64,000 nucleotides of DNA from an uncultured Prevotella sp. (GTDB taxonomy: Bacteria > Bacteroidota > Bacteroidia > Bacteroidales > Bacteroidaceae): the NCBI GenBank assembly GCA_947165435.1, contig CAMVAI010000001.1, positions 38,088 through 102,087 of the forward strand. The letters run 5' to 3'. Numbering within the stretch: the stretch's first letter is position 1; each line of letters begins with the position of its first letter. The notes beneath the pieces are model-generated. The model searched no databases. It was not told where the DNA came from and saw nothing but the letters and a program-made list of their open reading frames with translations. Below, in pieces: positions 43,581 through 52,025 of the stretch. The translations under genes and the position numbers were made by a program.

Positions 43581-46500
43581 TTACTTGGCAGTCAGTATGT
43601 TTACCAGCATCATCAGGTCGGCAATATTCACCACCCCGTCGCCATTTACGTCGCCTCTCTCATACGTGCTCCCCTTTGTTCCGTTGATGGACACCACGTA
43701 GGCTTCGTCTTGAACTGTTCCTGGCAACGTTCCAATATAATTGACCAACTTCCCACAGACTACAACCTCGTCACCTACATTGAGCTTCAAGTCCTCGCCT
43801 GCATATTTCTTGTTTCCAAGATACTTTGCCTTATAGATATAGAACTGATTCGCAGTTGTTCCGTCATCGGAAATATAGAACGTGGCATTTCCGTATTGCG
43901 TTCCAAACTGCTCTTTGATAGAAACCACTTTTCCCTTGACATAATAGACCTGCTCGGTAGGCGTGTTAGCTCCTAAGGAATTGGCAAATTCATTAGCTGC
44001 TGCCGAATTAAACGGATCGGCTTCAGTGCCAGTGCCGATGGATAGACTTGGGTTTTCGCTGCCTTCGTATTCACCACCATTTTTGGTAGCCGTCCATCCT
44101 TTAGCCTTCAACGCTGCTACTTGCGCTTTTGTACAGACGTTACCCTCTGGCTCTAATTGTATGCCAGATAATACATCATCATCCGACACAACAAAGAAAG
44201 TATATTTTTCTTCAGTTGTGTTCACTGGCAGGCTTGCTATCAAATTGTCCATAGCAGAGCCTTTAATTTTGTTGTGATGTATTATGAGCCAATTTATTTT
44301 TTTATTGTTTGAAACGTCAAGCGTCGTTAAGTTATTTGCCTGACATGCAAGTGTTTCTAGATTAATGTTTTTCGAAACATCTATTGTACTAATCCCATTT
44401 CCATAGCAATTTATAAAAATCAATGCTGTATTGCTTGACAAATCCAAAGAATTTAGTTTGTTGTTATAACAATTCAAACGGGTCAATGCTGTATTCTTTG
44501 ACACATCTAATGATGTCAGTTGATTGTATTCGCAGTTCAGCCTATCCAGTGCCGTAAAGTATTCTATACCTTTTAGACTCTTTATCTTTCCTGGATTGTC
44601 AGATGTGCCCGCAACGTCTATGGATGTAACACTCTTAATTTCATCCTCACTTAAAATAGCATCTTTTCCGTAATCTCGTGCCAATATCCAATTGCGGAAA
44701 TTCTCGTCAGGGAAGTTGGTTGAGTTGATTTCAGCTACCAGAGGTGAAGTGACAATCACCTCACAGGTTGCCGATACACCACTATCTCCATTGGAAGTAC
44801 AAGTAATGACTGCTGTTCCTCTTGCCTTTGCTACCACTAATCCATTGCTAACAGTCGCAACGGTTGTGTCACTTGACGACCAACTAACTGTTTTGTTGAT
44901 GGCACTATTTGGTGAGATAGTGGCATTTAGTTGCTTGGTATCGCCAACCAATAAAGTAACAGAAGTTTCATCCAGCGTAATATCCGTGACCATAGTACCT
45001 GGCAAATCAATTGTAACTGGTGTATTTCGATTCGTGACAGTCCCATCACCTAATTGTCCGTAATCGTTACTTCCAATTGCCATTAGGGTTCCGTCTTTTT
45101 TTACTATTATGGTATGCGAACTACCAGCTGCAACATCAGCCACTTCGTCCATAATCTTTTTGGGTGTGCTACGGTCTGTATTAGTTCCGTCGCCTAACTG
45201 GCCACAATAATTCCATCCACATGCCCAAAGTGTGCCATCTGTCTTCAAAATCATTGTGTGGCTGTCTACAGACACCTTTTCTACTCCTGCCATCACCTGC
45301 TCTAGGTCATTTCTTGTGGAAGTAGAGCCGGTCCCCAGGCGGCCATGAGAGCCATCTCCACATGCCCATAACGTTTTGTCCACTTTTATAATCATTGTAC
45401 AGCCATCGCCCGCAGCCACAAACCTTACACCAGACATCACCTGTTCAGGAGTCACCGTTCTTTCACCATTATTAGCCTGAAGTTTGGCCCCAGCTAATTG
45501 TTTACAATTGTTGTATCCACAAGCCCACAGCGAGCCATCCGTCTTGATAATCATAGTATGAGACGTACCAGCAGATACTGACGCCACACCAGTCATTATC
45601 ATTTTGGGGGCATTGCGGTCTTTAGTTGTCCCGTCACCAAGTTGTCCATAATAGTTACTTCCACAAGCCCACAACGAGCCATCTGTTTTCAAAATCATCG
45701 TATGCCATGATCCTGTTGCTACATTCATTACATCGCTCATAATCTGTTGGGGCGTATTGCAGTCTATCTTCGATCCGTCTCCTAACTGGCCACAATCATT
45801 TCTTCCACATGCCCAAAGTGTACCATCTGTTTTCACTATCATGGTATGGCCAGAACCAGCTGCCACATAGGCCACATCATCCATCACATGCTTTGGGGTA
45901 GAGCTATTCGTAGTAGTACCATCACCTAATTGCCCATAATCATTCCGACCGCAAGCCCACAATGAGCCGTTTGCCATTAAGATCATCGTATACTTAGACC
46001 CTGCTGCTACTTGCTTGATTGCTTTTTCATCTGGTTTGGGCAATTCTCCTTCAATCTTTACATTGCAAGTAGCAGAAACGCCACTACCGTCATTGGCTCT
46101 ACAGGTAATGGTTGCATTACCTTCTCTTTTGGCCTTCACAACACCCCATTGACTTACCTCTGCTATGCTAGAATCATCTATCGACCACGCAACGCTTTTA
46201 TCGGTGGCGTCAGATGGCCATACCATGGCTGTTAGAGTTTCTTCTTGTTTTACTTTAAGAATGAGCTTGGTTTCACTGAGAGTGATGCTTGTAACTTTAA
46301 CTATAGGTTGTTCCACGACATTGACGGTCCAATATGGTTCCCAATCTATCTGGTTGTAACTATAATCCATGACAGATCCCCAGTAAGATAACGTACCAGT
46401 TCCTACTTGATTACCCCTAATTTTACAGCTTTTTGTTCCCTGGCTTGCAAATACGAAAGTGGAATTTGACTTTTCCCAATAACCAGTTTGCGATTTCTCA

Positions 46501-46646
46501 TAGCCGTAGCTGGCATCAACACTATATTCTTCGCCAACTTTAATGGTGATTGTTCCCATATCGACTTTTATTGCCGACATCTCCATTGGCAAAAGGAGTA
46601 ATAGCGTTGATACAGCAACGTACAATATGTTATTTTGTTTTCTCAT
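43581..46646 (-). CDS. Large secreted mosaic protein: Big2, RCC1 repeats, Big2, leucine-rich repeats, OB-like and dockerin-like domains
   Basis: 1021 residues from the ATG at 46646 (signal peptide MRKQNNILYVAVSTLLLLLP). Order: N-terminal beta domain; Big2 Ig-like domain (about 115-200, ITLSETKLILKVKQ, ATITCRA); seven RCC1-type propeller repeats (about 205-570, each M(I/L)xxDGxLWACGxNxxGQLGDG); second Big2 (about 580-655); a leucine-rich segment (about 690-830, LTSLDVSKNTALTRLNCYNN); an OB-fold-like domain (about 870-980, VYYVKGKVVSIKE); and a dockerin-like end GDVNGDGVVNIADLMMLVNIL. Base composition is much more AT-rich than in the flanking operons, suggesting transfer. The function is unknown; adhesion or protein binding at the surface is a guess. 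Confidence 0.78.
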   Translation of the reverse strand: MRKQNNILYVAVSTLLLLLPMEMSAIKVDMGTITIKVGEEYSVDASYGYEKSQTGYWEKSNSTFVFASQGTKSCKIRGNQVGTGTLSYWGSVMDYSYNQIDWEPYWTVNVVEQPIVKVTSITLSETKLILKVKQEETLTAMVWPSDATDKSVAWSIDDSSIAEVSQWGVVKAKREGNATITCRANDGSGVSATCNVKIEGELPKPDEKAIKQVAAGSKYTMILMANGSLWACGRNDYGQLGDGTTTNSSTPKHVMDDVAYVAAGSGHTMIVKTDGTLWACGRNDCGQLGDGSKIDCNTPQQIMSDVMNVATGSWHTMILKTDGSLWACGSNYYGQLGDGTTKDRNAPKMIMTGVASVSAGTSHTMIIKTDGSLWACGYNNCKQLAGAKLQANNGERTVTPEQVMSGVRFVAAGDGCTMIIKVDKTLWACGDGSHGRLGTGSTSTRNDLEQVMAGVEKVSVDSHTMILKTDGTLWACGWNYCGQLGDGTNTDRSTPKKIMDEVADVAAGSSHTIIVKKDGTLMAIGSNDYGQLGDGTVTNRNTPVTIDLPGTMVTDITLDETSVTLLVGDTKQLNATISPNSAINKTVSWSSSDTTVATVSNGLVVAKARGTAVITCTSNGDSGVSATCEVIVTSPLVAEINSTNFPDENFRNWILARDYGKDAILSEDEIKSVTSIDVAGTSDNPGKIKSLKGIEYFTALDRLNCEYNQLTSLDVSKNTALTRLNCYNNKLNSLDLSSNTALIFINCYGNGISTIDVSKNINLETLACQANNLTTLDVSNNKKINWLIIHHNKIKGSAMDNLIASLPVNTTEEKYTFFVVSDDDVLSGIQLEPEGNVCTKAQVAALKAKGWTATKNGGEYEGSENPSLSIGTGTEADPFNSAAANEFANSLGANTPTEQVYYVKGKVVSIKEQFGTQYGNATFYISDDGTTANQFYIYKAKYLGNKKYAGEDLKLNVGDEVVVCGKLVNYIGTLPGTVQDEAYVVSINGTKGSTYERGDVNGDGVVNIADLMMLVNILTAK

Positions 46647-46653
46647 AAAAATG

Positions 46654-46833
46654 TTTCGTATCTGAGAATACGAAAAAGGCGTCAACCATTCGGTGCTTAT
46701 TCTCGATTCCTGGTTACCGCCAAGTGACCATACAACATAAACAAGCAAGAACAGTTCACACCCATCTACGGGCGTGAACCTTCTGAACTGCTTGCTCTCA
46801 TGTTGTGAATATTGGCGGTATTCTGAATCGAGA
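46654..46833 (-). promoter_or_regulatory. Extensive fold-back structure in the leader of the RCC1-repeat gene
   Basis: Nested pairings: TCTCGATTC (46701) with GAATCGAGA (46825); ACCGCCAA (46716) with TTGGCGGT (46812); ACAACAT (46732) with ATGTTGT (46800); AGCAAG (46744) with CTTGCT (46791); CAGTTCA (46752) with TGAACTG (46784). An alternative, mutually exclusive stem GTTCACACCC (46754) with GGGCGTGAAC (46770) is present. A further hairpin TTTCGTAT/ATACGAAA (46654-46675) lies 7 bases before the ATG. It could be a structured leader RNA or a fold-back mobile remnant. Confidence 0.6.
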
Positions 46834-47015
46834 GAGACAAGAGCAGAAAGCTCAAGTTATCTAAAAAGACTTCGAACGGGGGATGCGACGCACAATTTCT
46901 TTGTTGTTAGTAATTTAATTTGTTTGTCTCAAATCCCTCTTGGGAGTGCCCCGCTGAGCGGCGGCTGTGGCTCCCCATCGTTGTCGTGTACTGTCTGGTT
47001 CTTGTTTATTTTTTT
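46834..47015. other. Intergenic stretch between RCC1-repeat gene leader and PIN toxin gene
   Basis: AT-rich with a short GC-rich patch (CCCCGCTGAGCGGC, about 46950-46963). No promoter of the TAnnTTTG type was found for the RCC1-repeat gene and no protein frame looks genuine. Confidence 0.35.
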
Positions 47016-47441
47016 TTAGTTATTACTCTTATTTAATTCCTTATGAAATTCTTCCAGCTTCCGCACTTCCACATGCGGAAAGGGTATATGCTTTAGCACT
47101 TTAAAATGCTTGTCATCAGAGACAATGTATTCAGCATTTGAAACTATTGCACAATCCACAAACTTGTTGTCATCTTCGTCTGCTGTTATTAGGTGGAATC
47201 TGTACTGGGCATCCACACGCAGGACATTTGTAGCCCTTAGTATCATTTCGATTGCCAGTTGTGCTGCCAAGGGAGATATGTGCGAACTGATGATTTCCTC
47301 ATACTCTGCTAATATCTCTGTAGTGACACATAGGGTGTACCGCCCAAGAACAAAAGCCTCCCATACATCGTAATACTCGCTTCGCCTCGAAAGAGAACGG
47401 ATCAAGCAGTTGGTGTCAAGAACGATATATCTTGTCCTCAT
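47016..47441 (-). CDS. PIN-domain toxin of a type II toxin-antitoxin pair
   Basis: 141-residue PIN-fold ribonuclease. The acidic metal-binding residues are recognisable: Asp in VLDTNCLIRSL (residue 9), Glu in TEILAEYEEI, and the pair in ADEDDNKFVDCAI with the closing YIVSDDKHF. The family cleaves RNA and is held inactive by its antitoxin. The start lies 5 bp after the antitoxin stop. Confidence 0.85.
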   Translation of the reverse strand: MRTRYIVLDTNCLIRSLSRRSEYYDVWEAFVLGRYTLCVTTEILAEYEEIISSHISPLAAQLAIEMILRATNVLRVDAQYRFHLITADEDDNKFVDCAIVSNAEYIVSDDKHFKVLKHIPFPHVEVRKLEEFHKELNKSNN

Positions 47442-47446
47442 GCCAT

Positions 47447-47665
47447 TTATTTATACGGTGTTCGCATGTGCTCATCACTCCATGATGTCACTTTCTGCTC
47501 GTTGAGTGTGCCATCTTCCCACAGACGGTCTAACTCTTTTTGAAGACGAGTATTTAAGAACTTCACTATAACGGATTTCAGTTCCGCCACATCTTCTTCC
47601 TTGTTGATGCAGGAAAGAACATTCAGAAGTTCATATTGTGCTGGATTAATGATTAGTTGCTCCAT
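47447..47665 (-). CDS. Putative antitoxin of the PIN toxin
   Basis: 72 residues starting MEQLIINPAQYELLNVLSCI. The helical, charged sequence (KSVIVKFLNTRLQKELDRLW) and its place directly before a PIN toxin identify it. No standard DNA-binding motif is evident. The promoter at 47718-47748 drives both genes. Confidence 0.7.
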   Translation of the reverse strand: MEQLIINPAQYELLNVLSCINKEEDVAELKSVIVKFLNTRLQKELDRLWEDGTLNEQKVTSWSDEHMRTPYK

Positions 47666-47717
47666 ATATACTATTTATAAACTGTTTTCAACTGCTGTAA
47701 ATTCTTTCTATCGACGG

Positions 47718-47748
47718 CAAAGATAGGAATAATTCTTGAAACGGCAAA
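47718..47748 (-). promoter_or_regulatory. Promoter of the toxin-antitoxin operon
   Basis: TTTG (47745-47748), 19 bp, TATCTTTG (47718-47725) on the minus strand. The spacer equals that of the Rpn-relic promoter. Confidence 0.8.
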
Positions 47749-47810
47749 GGAAAACGGGCGAAAAAACAAAGGGCAAGCGCTATACTCTTCAAAATTCCAT
47801 TGCTTTTTCC

Positions 47811-47841
47811 TTTGCCGTTTCGGAAATAATGCTTACCTTTG
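47811..47841 (+). promoter_or_regulatory. Promoter of the MG2-like protein gene
   Basis: TTTG (47811-47814), 19 bp starting CCGTTTCGGAAATAAT, TACCTTTG (47834-47841), 22 bp before the ATG. It belongs to the same promoter family as the two minus-strand ones. Confidence 0.8.
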
Positions 47842-47863
47842 TGCTACAGAAAAAAAGAGAGCC

Positions 47864-49924
47864 ATGCAGAGAACAAAATTCATCAGTTTCGACTGGGCTA
47901 CGAAGTACATGTCCATCGTGTTTGTGCTGTTGTTTATTGGAGTGGCGGCTGATGTTCGCGCCATGGGGCGTGAAAAGATAGCCCGCCGCATATTGGACTA
48001 TTACGCCAAGGTGCCCGGCGAACGGCTGTATATACAGACCGACAGGACATGCTATATGCCCGGCGACACCCTCTGGATGCGACTGCATGTAGCCGATGCT
48101 GCCACGGGCTTGCCCGTGAGCCGTTCGCAGTTTGTGTATGTGGAGCTGTACGAGCGGCAGCGCGACACACTGGTGCAGCGCATCATGGTGAAGAACGACG
48201 GAAGCGGCGTGTTCGCCAGTGCGATGCTGATACCGCGTAAAGCCGCAACAGGCATCTATACGCTGGCAGCCTATACACGTTGGATGCAGAATTTCAATAC
48301 GGCAGACTTTGCCTATCGGCACATCAGCATTGGCGGTAATGCGACGGCAACAAATGCCAATCTGCCGACAGCCGTCACCGGCCAGCAGACCATAGAAGTG
48401 GCACAGCGCAAAGGACAGCTGCTGATAAAAATGCGCCAGGCCAGTGGCGGCGACTCGCTATACTGCGTGGTCTGTGGCAGTGGCAACCTTGTCGTCACCC
48501 CCTACAAGGCTGGCCGCATACTCAAAATGAGCGAGCAAGAGCTGAAGCCGGGAACGGTGAACATTGCCATTGTCAACGGCTCTGACGGCAGCATCGTGGC
48601 AGAGCGTGCATACATGCTGACAGCCTCTGGGCGGCCGCATGTTGACATCAGCGGAACGACAGCCGGCAGGCGCGAACCCATGACGCTGACCATCACGGCC
48701 AAGGCTGCCGACGGCAGTCCGCTGCGGGGCCGTCTTGCTATTGCTGTGACTGACGGGGCCACGGCCCCCGCCGACAGCCTGTCGAAGGGCGTGGCGCAGC
48801 TGCTGCAGGTGCCGGTGCAGCCGCAGTATGACCTCGGGCAGATGTTACGGGGAGTGTATCCGCCCATCAGCCATGCCATCGAGACGGCACAGTATATTAC
48901 CGGCAGTGTGAAAGGCACGCTGGGTGGAACGGTGAAGAAGACACAGCTTGACGTCATCAACTGGACTACCGGCAACCGCCAGACCTTCGAGCTGGGCGAC
49001 AGCAGCCGCTTCCGGTTAGCCGTGGATAATCCGAACGGGACAGAATTTGCCATTGAGGCCACCCGTAACGGCAGGCGCAAACTGCTGGAACTCAACATCG
49101 ACACGCTGACCTTTCCCTCCCTGCAATTGCCTCGGCCAGACGTGGCTATACGGCCTTCGGAACTGTTGGCCAAACAGGCACAGAGACAGCAGGCATACAG
49201 CCGCAACGGTATCGACCTGGATGCCGACGGCATCCTGCTTAGCGAGGTGGTGGCGACGGGTAAGCGCAGGACACGCCGTGAACAGATACACAACTTTGCC
49301 CGTCTTGAAGCACCACGAGGGTATCAGGAGGGCGACCCGAGGATAGAGAGGGCGTTCGACCTGCGTACGCTGCTCCGCCCGTTGGGTGTACCGATGACGA
49401 AGTCTGCCACGACAGGCCAAGAAACCATCAACGAAGACCGTTGCTTAGTGTTCGACGAGAACAGCCGATGCGACTTCGACGAGATAGAAGACCTGATGGC
49501 GCGGCCCGTTTCCGAGGTGGCATCGGTGGAGTATTTCCCGCCCAACGCGCAGAACGCTATCTTCGGTGCCAGGTTCTCGCCCACGATGGGCATACAGGGC
49601 GTGCTGTTCATCCACTTCAAGGACGGTCTGGAAATAGTGAAGTCCAAGCGCGAGCACTTGCCCAATATGGTTTATGTGCGCCAGCAGGGCTATGAGCCGT
49701 GGTTCAGTTTCTATTCGCCACAGTATGACAGCAGGGAAGCCAAGGCATCGACACGCCCCGACGAGCGCACCACACTCTATTGGAACCCCGCCGTCGCCCT
49801 TGACGAGAATGGGCAAGCCACCGTCACATTCTACGGCTCTGACAGTTCGCGATTGTACGACGTGGTGGTAGAGGGCATCGCCGATGACGGCACGGTGGTT
49901 CGCGCGGTGTCCCTGTTGCAATAG
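47864..49924 (+). CDS. Exported protein with MG2-like domain and plug-like C-terminal domain
   Basis: 686 residues. The hydrophobic stretch MSIVFVLLFIGVAADVRA (about 16-33) serves as signal peptide. Next comes a macroglobulin MG2-like segment (GERLYIQTDRTCYMPGDTLW, FVYVELYERQRD, GSGVFASAMLIPRKAATGIY), middle beta domains, and near residue 455 a TonB-plug-like portion (ILLSEVVATGKRR, DFDEIEDLMARPVSEVASVEYFPP in pieces). Such proteins are widespread in Bacteroidetes and resemble the front part of alpha-2-macroglobulins without a thioester; none is seen here. Function unknown. GC content is as in the core genome, unlike the neighbours to the left. Confidence 0.72.
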   Translation: MQRTKFISFDWATKYMSIVFVLLFIGVAADVRAMGREKIARRILDYYAKVPGERLYIQTDRTCYMPGDTLWMRLHVADAATGLPVSRSQFVYVELYERQRDTLVQRIMVKNDGSGVFASAMLIPRKAATGIYTLAAYTRWMQNFNTADFAYRHISIGGNATATNANLPTAVTGQQTIEVAQRKGQLLIKMRQASGGDSLYCVVCGSGNLVVTPYKAGRILKMSEQELKPGTVNIAIVNGSDGSIVAERAYMLTASGRPHVDISGTTAGRREPMTLTITAKAADGSPLRGRLAIAVTDGATAPADSLSKGVAQLLQVPVQPQYDLGQMLRGVYPPISHAIETAQYITGSVKGTLGGTVKKTQLDVINWTTGNRQTFELGDSSRFRLAVDNPNGTEFAIEATRNGRRKLLELNIDTLTFPSLQLPRPDVAIRPSELLAKQAQRQQAYSRNGIDLDADGILLSEVVATGKRRTRREQIHNFARLEAPRGYQEGDPRIERAFDLRTLLRPLGVPMTKSATTGQETINEDRCLVFDENSRCDFDEIEDLMARPVSEVASVEYFPPNAQNAIFGARFSPTMGIQGVLFIHFKDGLEIVKSKREHLPNMVYVRQQGYEPWFSFYSPQYDSREAKASTRPDERTTLYWNPAVALDENGQATVTFYGSDSSRLYDVVVEGIADDGTVVRAVSLLQ

Positions 49925-49928
49925 TACA

Positions 49929-49973
49929 ACAGGGCTACATGGTTTCTTGTACCTCGAAACCACGAAGCCCTGT
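49929..49973 (+). terminator. Hairpin terminator after the MG2-like gene
   Basis: ACAGGGCT pairs with AGCCCTGT and TGGTTT with AAACCA, with two mismatches between them. It starts 4 bases after the stop codon. Confidence 0.75.
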
Positions 49974-49980
49974 ATCGTTA

Positions 49981-50095
49981 TTATAATGCTTCTATTTCTT
50001 CTATTGGCAGACCGGTAACTTCAGCAATGGTGGCATAGTCTATTTATCAGCAGTCTTTTTGCGCATCATTTCTGAAACGACAAAATATGGAAGAA
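49981..50095 (-). pseudogene. Rpn-family C-terminal relic with promoter trace
   Basis: Minus-strand frame DYATIAEVTGLPIEEIEAL ends in a stop at 49981, the same C-terminal end as in the other two relics. Upstream (about 50062-50085) stands TTTTGTCGTTTCAGAAATGAT, like the start of the promoters at 43338 and 47718. Everything between promoter and C-terminus is lost. Confidence 0.55.
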
Positions 50096-50099
50096 AGGG

Positions 50100-50672
50100 T
50101 CAGTCGTCGGGATTGCCCTTGTAGTGGTACGGCTTGAGGTTAGGGTTCTCGCCAATGTACTCGTCGGGGACGTAGGTGTCTTTGATGAGCTGCTCGTTGT
50201 AGTTGCCGCGCACGGCTCCTGTGCTCATGACGAAGTCGTTGTAGTAGAGCATGGAGATGACCGTGTTGTACAGGCCCAGACCTACACGGATGCCCTCGGG
50301 GTTGAGGTTGTTGTAGAGGTAGGCGGTGGTGAATAGCGCGTGGCGGTATATCTCCAGCTTGTTATACTTGTTGAAAGTTTCGAGCATTTCCTGGTTCACG
50401 GCCGCACTGTCGGCGTATGTGAATGTCCGTCCGATGTTGTGGATGGTTTCGTCGAGTCCGTCGCCGTGGATGCTGTCGTTGTCGATGAGGCACTGGCGGA
50501 TGTTGTCGTCCATTTCAGCGCGCATCACGTCGGTGGAGGGCACGGTCATGATGGCGATGATGAGCAGTATGAGGGCAATGATGAAGAAGATGAGCAACTT
50601 GCCGAAGCAGCTGTGCAGGAACTCCTGCATGACGCCCTGCTTTTTGTAGGTGTTGGTGTTGAACTGATCCAT
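50100..50672 (-). CDS. Membrane-anchored protein of unknown function
   Basis: 190 residues: a short cytoplasmic N-terminus, one strong transmembrane helix (LLIFFIIALILLIIAIMTV, about residues 26-44) and a soluble part with helical character ending in LKPYHYKGNPDD. No known domain recognised. It is the last gene of the operon DUF1599, doxX-tpiA, SPOR, folE; 100 bp separate it from folE. Confidence 0.65.
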   Translation of the reverse strand: MDQFNTNTYKKQGVMQEFLHSCFGKLLIFFIIALILLIIAIMTVPSTDVMRAEMDDNIRQCLIDNDSIHGDGLDETIHNIGRTFTYADSAAVNQEMLETFNKYNKLEIYRHALFTTAYLYNNLNPEGIRVGLGLYNTVISMLYYNDFVMSTGAVRGNYNEQLIKDTYVPDEYIGENPNLKPYHYKGNPDD

Positions 50673-50772
50673 AATGATAAGGGTGTTTATAATGTCTTGG
50701 TGGGGTTGAGGGGGTATCTCAGGTTGGCTTGTGGCCGCTGGCTGGTATGCGGCTGCACGCTGACATGTGGTC

Positions 50773-51363
50773 TCAGCTGGTATGCGGCTTGAGCAGGTTC
50801 ATGAACTCCTGGCGCGTCTTGGCCTGGTTGAAAGCCCCGGAGAAATCGCTGGTGGTGGTGATGCTGTTCTGTTTCTCCACGCCGCGCATCTGCATGCACA
50901 TGTGGCGGGCTTCCACCACCACCATGACGCCCAGCGGGTGAAGCGTCTGCTCGATACATTCCTTGATTTGCAGCGTCATGCGCTCCTGCACCTGCAGACG
51001 GTGGCTGTAGATGTCAACCACGCGGGCTATCTTCGACAGTCCGGTGATGTAGCCGTTGGGGATGTAGGCCACGTGGGCCTTGCCGTAGAAGGGCAGCATG
51101 TGGTGCTCGCAGAGCGAGAAGAAGTCGATGTCCTTGACGATGACCATCTGCGAATAGTCTTCCTTGAACAGCGCGTCGGTGAGCACCTTGTGGGCGTCCA
51201 TCTCGTAGCCGCGTGTCAGCACTTGCATGGCTTTTGCTACGCGAAGGGGAGTCTTCACCAGTCCCTCGCGGTCGGGGTCTTCGCCTAAGAGCGTCAGCAC
51301 CTGTCGGTAGTGTGCTGCCAGTTCGTCGAGTCCCTCTCTGAATATTTCGTTTTCCGGATACAA
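50773..51363 (-). CDS. folE: GTP cyclohydrolase I FolE
   Basis: Converts GTP to 7,8-dihydroneopterin triphosphate, the first step of folate synthesis. The 196-residue sequence has [19 protein letters not shown], the zinc-binding [12 protein letters not shown] and [13 protein letters not shown], and [16 protein letters not shown], with both zinc Cys residues and the His present. No ATG is available at the right place: a TTG at 51361-51363 is the best start, and the next ATG (codon 46) would cut into the fold. Confidence 0.93.
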   Translation of the reverse strand: MYPENEIFREGLDELAAHYRQVLTLLGEDPDREGLVKTPLRVAKAMQVLTRGYEMDAHKVLTDALFKEDYSQMVIVKDIDFFSLCEHHMLPFYGKAHVAYIPNGYITGLSKIARVVDIYSHRLQVQERMTLQIKECIEQTLHPLGVMVVVEARHMCMQMRGVEKQNSITTTSDFSGAFNQAKTRQEFMNLLKPHTS

Positions 51364-51401
51364 AACAATCTGTACTTTAAGTGGTTAATAAGGTGTGTGT
51401 G

Positions 51402-52025
51402 TCAGTAGCTGACGGTGATTCTGCCCTTGACGATGGAGGCCTGGTTGTAGCCGAGCTTGCGCAGGCTGACAAGCATCTGGTGTGCCTCCTCGTAGGTGCG
51501 GTAGTTGCCCACACGGCATATCCAGCGTGGCGAGTAGAAGTGTACATAGACGGGCACGTCGGGAAAGTTCGACTTGATGTTGTTGCCGGTCTGCTCGGCT
51601 TTCTGCCGGTCCTTCCGTGAGTTGCCGCCGGCAAAGGCCTGTACGCGATAGCCCATCACCTTGTAGCCGTTGCGCATCATCTTCTTACCCGTGTCGATGG
51701 TGTCGGGTGCAGCGGTCTCCTTGGCATGTGATGCAGTGCCGGACGATGCCGACGAATTGACAGGAGCGTTGCTGCTGGCGGAAGAATGGCTGCTGCCGGA
51801 CGATGCTGTCTGGCTGTGCTTGCCAGGCTGAGCCGACGGGGCGACGGGTGCTGCCGGCCGGAGCACGGCACTGTTCACCAGTTGGTCGATGCTGTCGCTC
51901 TGGTGGATGACCACGTTGCCTTGTCCCGCCACGTGCTTCTGCAGCCGCTGAGTGTAAGTCTGTGCACCGGCATTCAGCTGAACGCCGGCACACAGAGTCA
52001 ATATGGCTATGATGATGTTCTTCAT
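51402..52025 (-). CDS. Secreted SPOR-domain protein
   Basis: 207 residues from the ATG at 52025. Signal peptide ([19 protein letters not shown]), a Ser/Ala/Pro-rich linker (about 65-115), and a C-terminal SPOR domain (about 125-207: [35 protein letters not shown]). SPOR domains bind denuded peptidoglycan at division sites. The start overlaps the tpiA stop by 4 bp (ATGA). Confidence 0.85.
   Translation of the reverse strand: MKNIIIAILTLCAGVQLNAGAQTYTQRLQKHVAGQGNVVIHQSDSIDQLVNSAVLRPAAPVAPSAQPGKHSQTASSGSSHSSASSNAPVNSSASSGTASHAKETAAPDTIDTGKKMMRNGYKVMGYRVQAFAGGNSRKDRQKAEQTGNNIKSNFPDVPVYVHFYSPRWICRVGNYRTYEEAHQMLVSLRKLGYNQASIVKGRITVSY

Noticed and set aside
46774..47019. 81-codon plus-strand frame in the gap before the PIN gene
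   Set aside because: It starts inside the fold-back structure, has no recognisable domain and ends in low-complexity sequence.
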